Assembly (NCBI GenBank): GCA_001788495.1
Contig: MGCF01000014.1
Span: forward strand, 1 to 45,326
Length of the DNA: 45,326 nucleotides
Origin: Candidatus Rokubacteria bacterium RIFCSPLOWO2_02_FULL_73_56
Lineage (GTDB): Bacteria; Methylomirabilota; Methylomirabilia; Rokubacteriales; CSP1-6
Direction of reading: 5' to 3'
Each line of letters opens with the position of its first letter. Position 1 is the stretch's first letter. The notes beneath the pieces are model-generated. The model was given only the letters and a program-made list of their open reading frames with translations. It was not told where the DNA came from and made no database searches. The translations under genes and the position numbers were made by a program. Below, in pieces: positions 36,497 to 44,935 of this stretch.

Positions 36497-37485
36497 CAGA
36501 AGTTCACCATGACCTTCGAGCCCTCGAAGTCGAAGTGGAACCGGAGCTCCATGAGCCCCTCGCGCGCCATCGCCTCGCGCAGTCGGGGCTTGGCGCCGTT
36601 CTCGCAGTAGAAGACGAAGAAGCCGCCGCCGCCCGCGCCCATGAGCTTGCCGCCGAGGGCGCCGCTCGCCTTCGCGAGGTCGTACCAGTGGTCGAACTGG
36701 CTGCCCGAGACCTGGCCGGAGAGCTGCTTCTTGACCTCCCAGTGCGCGTCCATCAGCTCGCCGAACCGCCGGAGCTCGCCGCGCTCGAGCGCGCCCTTGA
36801 TCTCCCAGCCGATCTCCTTGATCCGGTGCAGGGCGTCGAGCACCCGCGGGTGGCTCTCGTTGGCCGCCTGGTTCTGCGCCTGCAGCACGTCCCCGGTCTT
36901 GCGCACGACCCCGGTGTAGAAGAGCAGCAGGCTCTGGTCCAGCCCCTCGAGCGCGTCCTCGCTCACCGCGGCCGGGAACGTCGAGACGTGGTTCGTCCGG
37001 TCGATGTCCAGGCACGCGATGCCGCCGATCGCCGTGATGAACTGGTCGTGCTTGCCGACTGGCTCCTTGAGGACGTCGAGCTCGATCCGGCAGGCCTCCT
37101 CGGCGAGCCGCCACTGCGAGACCTGCTCGCGCTTGAGCGCGTGCAGCGCATGGAGCAGGCCGACCGTGAAGCTCGCGGAGCTGCCGGCCCCCGAGCCGCC
37201 GGGGATGTCGCCGATCGACGTGATCTCGATGCCGCCATCGAGCCCGGTGAACCGCAGCGCCTCGCGGATCAGCGGGTGCTGGAGCTTGTCCACGCTGTCC
37301 ACGATCTCGGTCTTCGAGTAGCTCGCCCGGATCAGGCGGTCGAGCTTGCGCCGGTTCACCGTGATGAACGTGTACTTGTCGATCGCCGCGCTGATGACGA
37401 AGCCCCCGTACTTCGACGAGTACGACGGCAGGTCGGTGCCGCCCCCGCCGAGCGGGATGCGCAACGGGGTCCGGGTGACGATCAT
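36496..37485 (-). CDS. GHMP kinase, probably heptose-7-phosphate kinase (HddA-like)
   Basis: 329 residues. GHMP signature: TRTPLRIPLGGGGTDLPSYS at the N-terminus, ATP loop IPGGSGAGSSASFTVGLLHA (about residues 93-112), and C-terminal KLMGAGGGGFFVFYC. HddA phosphorylates D-glycero-D-manno-heptose 7-phosphate at C1 in the GDP-heptose route; its neighbours are a GmhA-like isomerase and a sugar nucleotidyltransferase. ATG at 37485 overlaps the nucleotidyltransferase stop. Fucose- or galactose-type kinases share the fold, so the substrate is inferred. Confidence 0.85.
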   Translation of the reverse strand: MIVTRTPLRIPLGGGGTDLPSYSSKYGGFVISAAIDKYTFITVNRRKLDRLIRASYSKTEIVDSVDKLQHPLIREALRFTGLDGGIEITSIGDIPGGSGAGSSASFTVGLLHALHALKREQVSQWRLAEEACRIELDVLKEPVGKHDQFITAIGGIACLDIDRTNHVSTFPAAVSEDALEGLDQSLLLFYTGVVRKTGDVLQAQNQAANESHPRVLDALHRIKEIGWEIKGALERGELRRFGELMDAHWEVKKQLSGQVSGSQFDHWYDLAKASGALGGKLMGAGGGGFFVFYCENGAKPRLREAMAREGLMELRFHFDFEGSKVMVNF

Positions 37486-38183
37486 CGGGGTACGCCTCCT
37501 TCCGCCACGAGCCGCCTGAACTCCTCGAGCCCGGCCGGGGAGCCGACCTCGTAGAATCGCTGTCGCGCCTCGTACGCCAGGAGCTGGCGTCGCGGGATCA
37601 GGCGCGCGTAGAAGTCCTGGAGCGAGGCGGGCTGTCCGGGCGCGAGCGCGTCGAGCGCGGCGTGCCGCAGGACCGAGAGGCCCGCGTTGATGTGGATCAT
37701 GCCGGGCGTGGGGCCGGCGGCGTAGGCCGTGACGCAGTCGCCGTCCACGGCCACGTCGCTCCGGTCCCAGCGGTTCGCGTTCCGGTGCACGACCATGAGC
37801 GCGAGGCGGTCGCGCGCGAGGAAGTGCTCAAGGATCGCGCGGTAGTCGAGGAGGAGGTACGAGTCGCCGAACAGCACGAAGAACACCTCGCCGAGGAGCC
37901 CCGCGGCCCACGTGAGCGCCCCCGCGGTGCCGAGCCGTCGGCCGCCCTCGTCGCTGTACCGGAGGCGCACGCCGAAGGCGCTCCCGTCGCCGAAGTGGCG
38001 CTCGATCGCCTCGGCGAGGTGGCCGACGCAGAGGACCACGTCGGTCACCCCGTGACGGCGGAGCAGGTCGAGTTGCCAGGCGAGGAACGGGCGTCCCTGG
38101 ACGTCGACCAGGGACTTCGGCCGGTCCCTCGTCAGCGGGCCCAGGCGCGTGCCGAGACCGCCTGCCAGGATCGCGATCTGCAT
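37482..38183 (-). CDS. Sugar-1-phosphate nucleotidyltransferase, HddC-like
   Basis: 233 residues. The nucleotide motif LAGGLGTRLGPLTRDRPKSL is at residues 5-24, followed by FVLFGDSYLLLDY (metal Asp) and GMIHINAGLSVL. By context it would be D-glycero-alpha-D-manno-heptose 1-phosphate guanylyltransferase, but mannose- or glucose-1-phosphate enzymes look alike. ATG at 38183 lies two bases after the epimerase stop. Confidence 0.85.
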   Translation of the reverse strand: MQIAILAGGLGTRLGPLTRDRPKSLVDVQGRPFLAWQLDLLRRHGVTDVVLCVGHLAEAIERHFGDGSAFGVRLRYSDEGGRRLGTAGALTWAAGLLGEVFFVLFGDSYLLLDYRAILEHFLARDRLALMVVHRNANRWDRSDVAVDGDCVTAYAAGPTPGMIHINAGLSVLRHAALDALAPGQPASLQDFYARLIPRRQLLAYEARQRFYEVGSPAGLEEFRRLVAEGGVPR

Positions 38184-38185
38184 TT

Positions 38186-39130
38186 CTATGACCGGTCCTC
38201 CAGCATCTCGTGGATCGCGCGCCGCATCGCCTCGCGCGAGCCGAGGCGGGCGCGCCAGCCCAGCGCGTGGATCTTGGCGAGGTCGAAGCGCAGGACGGGC
38301 ACGTCGCCCTTCCAGCCCCGGTCGCCGCCCGTGAAGCGGAGGGCGACACCGCGCAGCCCCATCGCGTCGGCGACCATCTCGGCGATCGCCCGGACGTCGA
38401 GGTGGTCCTCGGTCGCGACGTTGTAGTAGTTGAACGGCGCCGAGGCCCGCCCGACGACGTGCTGGATCGCGGCGACCACGTCGGAGACGTGGATGTAGGA
38501 CTTGCTCTGCGAGCCGTCGCCGAGGATCTCGAGCTGCCCCGGGTCCCGACGGAGCTTGCGGATGAAGTCGTACGCGACCCCGTGGGTCTGGCGTCGCCCG
38601 ACGACGTTGGCGAAGCGGAAGGCCCACCCCTGGACGCCGAACATGTGGCCGTAGGCGGAGAGCAGCGCCTCGCACGCGAGCTTGCTCGCGCCGTAGGTGG
38701 AGATGGGCAGGAGCGGCGCCCGGTCCTCGTGGACGGGCTTGAGGCCGGTCTCGCCGTAGACGCCGCTGCCGGAGGCGTACACGAGCCGCCGGACGCCCGC
38801 CACGCGCATCGCCTCGAGGAGGTTCTGCGTCAGGTACGTGCCCTGCCAGAAGTCGATGTCGGGCTGGGTCATGGCCTTGGCGATGTCCGGGTTCGACGCG
38901 AAGTGGTACACGACATCGTGGCCGGCGAGCGCGGCGGTCAGGGCCGCGCGGTCCTGGAGGTCGCCGGAGACCACCGCGAGCCGTCGGTCGTCCGCGTGGG
39001 CCTCGAGGTGCCAGCGCTGGCCCGAGGTGAAGTTGTCGAACACGGTGACGGTGGCCTCGGTCGCCGACAGGACGTGGTCCACGACGTGGCTCCCGATGAA
39101 CCCGGCGCCGCCCGCGACGAAGACCTTCAT
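38186..39130 (-). CDS. NAD-dependent sugar epimerase/dehydratase
   Basis: 314 residues, extended SDR family acting on a nucleotide sugar. The Rossmann motif GGAGFIG is at residues 7-13; the active site has YASGSGVYGE (Ser) and STYGASKLACEALL (YxxxK). IHVSDVVAAIQHV is also typical. ATG at 39130 overlaps the methyltransferase stop (ATGA). Likely acts on the nucleotide-linked product of the next gene, for example C4 or C6 modification of GDP-heptose. Confidence 0.88.
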   Translation of the reverse strand: MKVFVAGGAGFIGSHVVDHVLSATEATVTVFDNFTSGQRWHLEAHADDRRLAVVSGDLQDRAALTAALAGHDVVYHFASNPDIAKAMTQPDIDFWQGTYLTQNLLEAMRVAGVRRLVYASGSGVYGETGLKPVHEDRAPLLPISTYGASKLACEALLSAYGHMFGVQGWAFRFANVVGRRQTHGVAYDFIRKLRRDPGQLEILGDGSQSKSYIHVSDVVAAIQHVVGRASAPFNYYNVATEDHLDVRAIAEMVADAMGLRGVALRFTGGDRGWKGDVPVLRFDLAKIHALGWRARLGSREAMRRAIHEMLEDRS

Positions 39131-39870
39131 CGTCCGCCGCGCCCGGGCTTGTCGAGGGTCACGCGGATGCGCAGGCCGGAGCACTGCCAGCGGAGCAGGG
39201 GCACGCGCTGCATGGCCTCGCTGATCGCGATCGTGAGCGGGACGAACGGGCTCAGCGCCTTCGGCGGGACGAACTGGAACGGATCGATCTCGACCCGGGC
39301 GACGCCGGGCAGCCCGAAGAAGCGCCGGTACTGTCGGGGCAGGTAGCTGTTCTCGCCCGCCTCGCGGTAGGTGCCCGTCAGCTCGAGCAGCCGGCGCACG
39401 AGGGACGCCCCGTTGGCCTCGAGCAGGAAGACCCGCTTGCGCGCGATCCGCACCATCTCGCGCGCCATCGCGGACGGGTCGGCGACGTGGTGCATGACGT
39501 CGTAGGTGATCGCGACGTCGAACTCGTCGTCGGCGAAGGGCGTGGCGCAGGCGTCCGCCTGCCGCGCGGCCCCATACCCCTTGGCCCGGAGCCGGGCCGC
39601 GCCGGCCGGCACGACGTCCGTCGGGGTGATCGAGCCGAGCCAGCGCGGCTGGTGCTCGCGGATGATGTCGGTCATCTCGCCGTCGCCCGCGCCGAGCTCG
39701 ACGATCGACGACGGCCCGAGGTCGCGGAGGAACTCGTCCGTCCAGCGGTAGTAGTTCGGCAGGATGTAGCGCCACGTGATGTCACCGAACCAGTGGTCGC
39801 GAAAGCTCCAGCCGCGGGCATAGCGCTCGCCGTAGGTGGCGCGCATGCGGGCCTGCGTCTTCTCGTCCAC
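39127..39870 (-). CDS. Class I SAM-dependent methyltransferase
   Basis: 247 residues. SAM motif I is IVELGAGDGEM (about residues 56-66), the acidic motif SITPTDVVPA, and motif IV DVAITYDVMHHVADPSAMAR, as in methyltransf_11/25 families. GTG at 39870 follows the flavoprotein stop by two bases and gives DEKTQARMRATYGERY, a normal leader. Presumably methylates the polysaccharide or its sugar precursor; the acceptor is unknown. Confidence 0.85.
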   Translation of the reverse strand: MDEKTQARMRATYGERYARGWSFRDHWFGDITWRYILPNYYRWTDEFLRDLGPSSIVELGAGDGEMTDIIREHQPRWLGSITPTDVVPAGAARLRAKGYGAARQADACATPFADDEFDVAITYDVMHHVADPSAMAREMVRIARKRVFLLEANGASLVRRLLELTGTYREAGENSYLPRQYRRFFGLPGVARVEIDPFQFVPPKALSPFVPLTIAISEAMQRVPLLRWQCSGLRIRVTLDKPGRGGR

Positions 39871-39872
39871 CC

Positions 39873-41159
39873 TCAGGCCTCCGCGTTGAGCCGGCGGGCG
39901 ACGGCCATGCCCCGCTCGATGCACACGTCCATGTTGATGTACTCGTGCTCGGCGACCCGGCCGCAGAGCACGACGCCGGCCGCCTCGAACCAGGCCCTGG
40001 CGGTGTCGCGGTTCCGGCGGTAGGCCGCGTCCTGGACGACGTACCCGTACGTGTCGCGCACGGCGCGCGTGTAGCAGAGCTCGCTCGGGCGCACGAGCCC
40101 CATCCTCTCGAGGTCGCTCACGACCCGACGGATCACCGTCTCGTCGGACAGCTCCCACACGCCGTCGCCCGCGTTGGCGGTGATCTCGGCGTTGATGAGC
40201 GAGCGGCCGGGCGGCACGTTGTGCGGACTGAACACGCCGGGGAACGAGATGCGGTGGGTGAGGATGCCCGGGTCCGGGATGTAGACCGCCGTGTAGTCGG
40301 GCAGGCGGTCGGTCGCGAGGCCGACGGCGACGACGATCAGCGAGTTGTGCCGGAGCGCGCGCACGGCGGCCGCCACGTCGGCCGGCACGCCCTCGACGAC
40401 GCGGACCAGATCCTGGATCGGGATCGTGGCGACGAGCCGGTCGAACTCACGCTCCTCGCGGCCGTCCGAGACGACCCACGTCGGCCCGCGCCGCCTCACG
40501 TGGCGCACCTCGAAGCCGGTCGTGAGCTTGCGGACGCGCGGCTCGAAGGCGCGGGGCACGCAGACGATGCCGCCCCGCTCCGGGTAGTGGTAGTAGAGCT
40601 GGTGCGTGTAGCCCTCGGTCTCGACGCCCACCGCCGCCTTGATCACGTCCTCGACCGGTGGCTTCGGGACGCGTCCCTCGACCCAGTCGAGGCCGAGCTC
40701 CTCGGCCTTGCAGTTCCAGATCTTCTCGTTGTACGGGAGCAGGTACTTCTCGGTCAGCCCCGTGCCGAACGTGTGGTAGAGCCACTCCCGGAAGTTCGTC
40801 GGCGCGGGGTGGTCGTTGTGGAGGTAGTGGTAGAGGCACTCGAAGCGGTCCTGCGGGTCGAGGTCTCCAAGCCCGTTCTCGAAGGGGTACTTCACGTAGC
40901 GGCCCTTGAAGAAGATCTTGTTGTTGCGCCGCGCGCGCCGCACGTTCCCGGCGAGGAGCGAGACCATGTAGTCCACCATCCGCTCGTTGCGGGAGAAGAT
41001 GATGTGCGGCCCGCCCCCGTCCCAGGTGAACCCCTCCTCCTCGACGGTGAAGCAGTGGCCGCCGCACGCGGCGTCGCGCTCGAGCACCTCGTACGCGTGG
41101 TCGAGGTGCGCGGCGACGCTGAGGCCCGCGAGGCCGCCGCCGAGGATGCCGACGTTCAT
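39873..41159 (-). CDS. UDP-galactopyranose mutase-like flavoprotein
   Basis: 428 residues. FAD-binding NVGILGGGLAGLSVAAHLDH, then GGHCFTVEEEGFTWDGGGPH, resemble GLF/protoporphyrinogen-oxidase-type amine-oxidase folds. KYPFENGLGDLDP, YNEKIWNCKAEELGLDWVEG and a C-terminal GRVAEHEYINMDVCIERGMA fit the group of mutase-like proteins in surface sugar clusters. It is longer than classical UGM (about 370-390), so ring contraction is plausible but not proven. ATG at 41159 overlaps the transaldolase stop. Confidence 0.82.
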   Translation of the reverse strand: MNVGILGGGLAGLSVAAHLDHAYEVLERDAACGGHCFTVEEEGFTWDGGGPHIIFSRNERMVDYMVSLLAGNVRRARRNNKIFFKGRYVKYPFENGLGDLDPQDRFECLYHYLHNDHPAPTNFREWLYHTFGTGLTEKYLLPYNEKIWNCKAEELGLDWVEGRVPKPPVEDVIKAAVGVETEGYTHQLYYHYPERGGIVCVPRAFEPRVRKLTTGFEVRHVRRRGPTWVVSDGREEREFDRLVATIPIQDLVRVVEGVPADVAAAVRALRHNSLIVVAVGLATDRLPDYTAVYIPDPGILTHRISFPGVFSPHNVPPGRSLINAEITANAGDGVWELSDETVIRRVVSDLERMGLVRPSELCYTRAVRDTYGYVVQDAAYRRNRDTARAWFEAAGVVLCGRVAEHEYINMDVCIERGMAVARRLNAEA

Positions 41160-41848
41160 GCCTTGAGCTTCGCCTCGAGCTTGGCGCCGTCGGCCAGGAA
41201 CATGCGCACGGTCTCCTTCGTGTACGGGTGGACGAGCATGCCCTCGAGCAGGCTCGGGACCGCGGTGACGATGTGGGCCCCGGCCTCGAGCCACTCGATG
41301 ATGTTGAGGACCTCGCGCGTCGAGCCGACGATGATGCGCGCCTTCAGGCCGAACTGGTCGAGCACGCGGCGGAGCCTGGTGATCTCGCCGCACGCGTTGT
41401 AGCCCATGTTGTTGACGCGGCCGCCGAAGATGGACACGTAGCTCGCGCCGGCCATGGCCGCGAGGAGACACTGCTGGGCGCTCATCATCGCCGTCACGTT
41501 CACGCGGATGTCGTGGCGGGTCTCGAGCTCGTGGATGATCTCCATGTTCTCGAGCTCGCCGTCGGGACCGTGGACCGTGACCTTGACGACGATGTTGTCG
41601 CCCCAGCTCGCGAACTCGCGCGCCTGGTGGAGCACCGCCTCGCGCTCGGTGGTCGTGACCTCGACCGAGAGCGGGTAGGGCGCGATCAGCTTCGCGATGT
41701 GCCGCGCGCGCGCCTCGAGGCCCTTCATGCCGCCGCTGACGCCTTCCTTGAAGAGGATGGTCGGATTCGTCGTGACCCCGCGGAGCACGCCCATCCGGTG
41801 GAACCGCTCGATCTCGCCGAGAGTGCCCGTGTCGAGAAAGATCGCCAT
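41156..41848 (-). CDS. Transaldolase / fructose-6-phosphate aldolase family
   Basis: 230 residues, the short TalC/MipB type (usual 214-230). FLDTGTLGEIERFHRMGVLR, GVTTNPTILFKEG and the Schiff-base Lys in NIVVKVTVHG are present, with VNVTAMMSAQQCLLAAMAGA following. Could make sedoheptulose 7-phosphate, the substrate of the GmhA-like isomerase in the same operon, which would explain its presence in a sugar cluster. Starts ATG at 41848. Confidence 0.88.
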   Translation of the reverse strand: MAIFLDTGTLGEIERFHRMGVLRGVTTNPTILFKEGVSGGMKGLEARARHIAKLIAPYPLSVEVTTTEREAVLHQAREFASWGDNIVVKVTVHGPDGELENMEIIHELETRHDIRVNVTAMMSAQQCLLAAMAGASYVSIFGGRVNNMGYNACGEITRLRRVLDQFGLKARIIVGSTREVLNIIEWLEAGAHIVTAVPSLLEGMLVHPYTKETVRMFLADGAKLEAKLKA

Positions 41849-41860
41849 GCGTCGGCTCCT

Positions 41861-42634
41861 TTAGAGCGTGCCGGCCCTGATCTTGCGCTTGAGGTCGGCG
41901 AACTGGGTGAGCACGTGGAGGATCGAGCGCGGGATGCCCCGGAGGGGCACGCCGCGCGAGGCGCCGAAGGGGCGCGGGAGGTGGCGGATCGGCGCCTCCG
42001 TGATCGCGTAGCCCTTGTAGAAGGCGCGGATCGTGAACTCGGTGAAGGTGCACGCGCGCATCTGCCACTCGTCGCGGAGCAGGTCCTGGACGAGCGCCCG
42101 CCGCATGAGCCGGAAGCCGCAGTTCACGTCGTGGAACCCGAACTTGAAGACGAGGCCCACCAGCCGGTTGAACACGCGCGACATCGCGACCCGGTAGGCC
42201 GGGTCCTGGCGCGGCTGCTTGAAGCCGATGACCATGTCGCAGTACGGGATGCGCTTGACGAGGCGCCAGAAGTCCGCGGGGTCGTGCTGCCCGTCGCTGT
42301 CGCTGAACAGGATCAGCTCGTGCGTCGGCAGCGCGAGGGCGTCCTTGAGCGCCCGCGTGTAGCCCCGCCGCTCGTCGCGGTGGATCAGCCTGAGGCCGAG
42401 CTCGTCGCGGAGCCGCTCGAGGATCGCGGTGGTGCCGTCGCGGCTGCCGTCCTCGGCGACGATGAACTCCGAGCCGGCCAGCCGGCTCACGATCTCGCGG
42501 TGGAAGCCGCGGACGACGTGCTCGATCACCTTTGCCTCGTTGTGGACGAGCATGACGATCGACACGGGGCCGGGCGGGCCGGCCTCGGGCGTCCGGCGGG
42601 GCTCGGGGTCGACAAGCGTCTCTCGCGGAGACAT
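41861..42634 (-). CDS. Family 2 glycosyltransferase, DPM1/DPG-like
   Basis: 257 residues from ATG 42634. GT-A fold: SIVMLVHNEAKVIEHVVRGF, IVAEDGSRDGTTAILERLRD, metal motif ILFSDSDGQHDP, and FHDVNCGFRLMRRALVQDLL, as in polyprenyl-phosphate sugar synthases. No membrane helices are obvious. An upstream ATG at 42697 would add 21 residues; the shorter form starts MSPRETLVDPEP and fits the family. First gene of the operon, 12 bases before the transaldolase. Confidence 0.87.
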   Translation of the reverse strand: MSPRETLVDPEPRRTPEAGPPGPVSIVMLVHNEAKVIEHVVRGFHREIVSRLAGSEFIVAEDGSRDGTTAILERLRDELGLRLIHRDERRGYTRALKDALALPTHELILFSDSDGQHDPADFWRLVKRIPYCDMVIGFKQPRQDPAYRVAMSRVFNRLVGLVFKFGFHDVNCGFRLMRRALVQDLLRDEWQMRACTFTEFTIRAFYKGYAITEAPIRHLPRPFGASRGVPLRGIPRSILHVLTQFADLKRKIRAGTL

Positions 42635-42895
42635 TCCGGATATCCAGGTGGCCACGCTATCACAGTCCTCCCGGGGCGACCTACCTGTGCAAGCCATGCG
42701 CCACGGCCAAGGCGCCGTGAATAGATCGTCTCATGGGGAGCGAGAGAGCAACCCATTGATAATCGGAACGTTTTCCGGTTATGACCCGGCCGATCGAGCA
42801 GGTTACGGCTCCCGCGAGGCGGCGATGTTGACACCTCTGGTCAACTTCTTGCCGGTCTGTCTCCAAATGGGCCGCCGCGGAGCTTGCGGGGGCTG
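42635..42895. promoter_or_regulatory. 261-base gap between TRAP permease and polysaccharide operon
   Basis: The most AT-rich stretch of this region (42740-42785) includes, on the - strand, TATCAAT as a possible -10 of the glycosyltransferase operon, but no clear -35 17 bases upstream. CGGAA-CGTT-TTCCG is a small dyad just beside it, and a longer dyad lies at 42827-42845. No gene is seen. Confidence 0.4.
42827..42845. promoter_or_regulatory. Perfect dyad, possible operator
   Basis: GTTGAC-N7-GTCAAC, a perfect 6+7+6 inverted repeat in the gap upstream of the polysaccharide operon (- strand). Its spacing suits a dimeric repressor with a winged helix-turn-helix. It overlaps a TTGACC that could serve as -35, so binding there could block transcription. 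Confidence 0.4.
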
Positions 42896-44935
42896 CTAGA
42901 AGAGTGGGGCTTCGGGGGCGCGCCGGCGCTGGGAGGCATAGACGAGGGCTACGCCCGCGATGCCAGCCAGGTCCGTGTACAGGCCCGGCTTGACCAGCAG
43001 GATGGCGCCCACGAAGAGCACGGCCCGCTCCCACCACCGGCCCTCGGTGATCAGGTAGCCCTGCATGGCGCCCGCGAGCATGTACATCCCGACCGACGCC
43101 GTGACGAAGATCCAGAGGGCCTCGTACCAGGTCGTGTCGATCAGCAGCATCGCCGGGGCCGTGATGAACATGAACGGGAGCAGGAACGTGCGCATGTCGA
43201 GCGTGAAGGCGCGGATGCCCGTCCTGAACGGGTCCGACCGGGCGATGCCCGCCGCGGCGTACGCGGCGAGGCCGACCGGCGGCGTGTCGTCGGCGAGGAT
43301 GCCGAAGTAGAAGACGAACAGGTGGACGGCGATGAGCGGGATGACGAGCCCCTGCGCCTGGCCGAGCGCGATCAGCGCCGGCGCCGTCAGCGTCGCCATG
43401 ATGATGTACGTCGGCGTCGTCGGCACGCCCATGCCCAGGATCAGGCACGCGAGCATCGTCAGGAAGAGCCCCAGGTAGAGGCTGCCGGACGAGAGGTCCA
43501 CCACGATGGACGAGAGGTTCAGGCCGACGCCCGTGAGCGTCACGATCCCGACGATGATGCCCGCGCACGCGCACGTCATCGCGACCGACGCCATGTTGCG
43601 CGCGCCGAGGTAGCAGGCCTGGACGAGCCGCCCCGCGCTCTCGACGAGCGCGGGCCCGACGCCCGCGGCGGGCGCGTGACCCGGCACGACGGGCGCGTGT
43701 CTGAGGCCCTGGACGAAGCTCGTCGCCACGAACATGGCCGCCGCCGCGACGAGCGACAGGAACGCCGAGGTCAGCGGCGTGTAGTCCCGGACGATCAGGT
43801 AGTAGAGCAGCACGCCGACCGGGATCAGGTAGTGCAGGCCCGAGACCAGCGTGGGCAGGAACCGCGGCAGCTCGTTCCGCGGCAGCCCCCGGATCCCGTG
43901 CTTGAGCGCCAGGAGGTGGACGGCGCCGAGCAGCGCGAGCTGGTCGATGACGGCGGGCAGGGCCGCGGCCTTGGCGATCTCGAGGTAGGGGATGCGCAGC
44001 CACTCGGCCATCACGAACGCGGCCGCGCCCATGACCGGGGGCATGAGCTGGCCGTTGCCGCCCGCGGCGGTCTCGATGCCGCCGGCCACCTCGGGCTTGA
44101 AGCCGACGCGCTTCATCAGCGGGATCGTCATCGAGCCGATCGTCGCGGTGTTGGCGATGGACGAGCCGGTGATCGTGCCCATGAAGGCCGAGGCGACGAC
44201 GGCGACCTTGGCGGGGCCGCCGCGCGTGTGGCCGACGAGCGAGAACGCGACCCGGATCAGGTACTCGCCCGCGCCGGTGCGCTCGAGGACGGCGCCGAAG
44301 AGCACGAACGCGAACACGAACGTCGAGGACACGCCGAGCGGGATCCCGAAAAGCCCCTCGGTGGTCAGGTAGAGCTGGCCGACGACGCGCCGCACGGTGT
44401 AGCCGCGGTGCGAGATCAGCTCGGGCATCCACGGGCCGACGAACGCGTACAGGACGAACAGCACGGTGATCACGGGGAGCCAGAGCCCGACGGCGCGGCG
44501 GGTGCCCTCGAGGACGAGCAGGATCAGCACGACGCCGACCGCGATGTCCATCGGCTCCGGGGTGCCCACGCGCTGGAGCAAGGCCTCGTAGTGGAGGGTG
44601 ACGTAGAGGGCGGCGTACGCGCCGAGCGCCGCGAGGGCGAGGTCGTACCACGGCAGCCGCCGGCCCCGCGCGCGCTTCGCCGCCGGGTAGAACATGAACC
44701 CGAGCAGGAGCGCGAACGTGAGGTGGATCGAGCGCTGCTTGGCGGCGGGCAGCGCGCCGACCGCCGCGGTCCAGAGCTGGAAGGCGGTCATCGTGAGCGC
44801 CAGCGCGCCCGAAGCCCAGAAGGACCAGCCGTGGAGCTCGCGGGCGCCGAACTCGGCTTCCTTGACGAGGCGCTCGGCCTCGGCGACGCCGGCCTGCTCA
44901 TCCTGGCCGATCCGGAGCTTGAGGTCATCGCTCAT
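42896..44935 (-). CDS. Fused TRAP transporter permease (DctQM-type)
   Basis: 679 residues with about 16-18 membrane helices. The N-terminal third corresponds to the small DctQ-like subunit (ALTMTAFQLWTAAVGALPAA; RSIHLTFALLLGFMFY); the rest is the DctM pore: IPLGVSSTFVFAFVLFGAVL, ASAFMGTITGSSIANTATIG, ETAAGGNGQLMPPVMGAAAF and LILGMGVPTTPTYIIM. This fused form is the normal partner of TAXI receptors such as the one at 34430. ATG at 44935 lies at the end of three 44-bp repeats that each carry the same GAGGCGAGC-N-ATG start region. Confidence 0.94.
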   Translation of the reverse strand: MSDDLKLRIGQDEQAGVAEAERLVKEAEFGARELHGWSFWASGALALTMTAFQLWTAAVGALPAAKQRSIHLTFALLLGFMFYPAAKRARGRRLPWYDLALAALGAYAALYVTLHYEALLQRVGTPEPMDIAVGVVLILLVLEGTRRAVGLWLPVITVLFVLYAFVGPWMPELISHRGYTVRRVVGQLYLTTEGLFGIPLGVSSTFVFAFVLFGAVLERTGAGEYLIRVAFSLVGHTRGGPAKVAVVASAFMGTITGSSIANTATIGSMTIPLMKRVGFKPEVAGGIETAAGGNGQLMPPVMGAAAFVMAEWLRIPYLEIAKAAALPAVIDQLALLGAVHLLALKHGIRGLPRNELPRFLPTLVSGLHYLIPVGVLLYYLIVRDYTPLTSAFLSLVAAAAMFVATSFVQGLRHAPVVPGHAPAAGVGPALVESAGRLVQACYLGARNMASVAMTCACAGIIVGIVTLTGVGLNLSSIVVDLSSGSLYLGLFLTMLACLILGMGVPTTPTYIIMATLTAPALIALGQAQGLVIPLIAVHLFVFYFGILADDTPPVGLAAYAAAGIARSDPFRTGIRAFTLDMRTFLLPFMFITAPAMLLIDTTWYEALWIFVTASVGMYMLAGAMQGYLITEGRWWERAVLFVGAILLVKPGLYTDLAGIAGVALVYASQRRRAPEAPLF

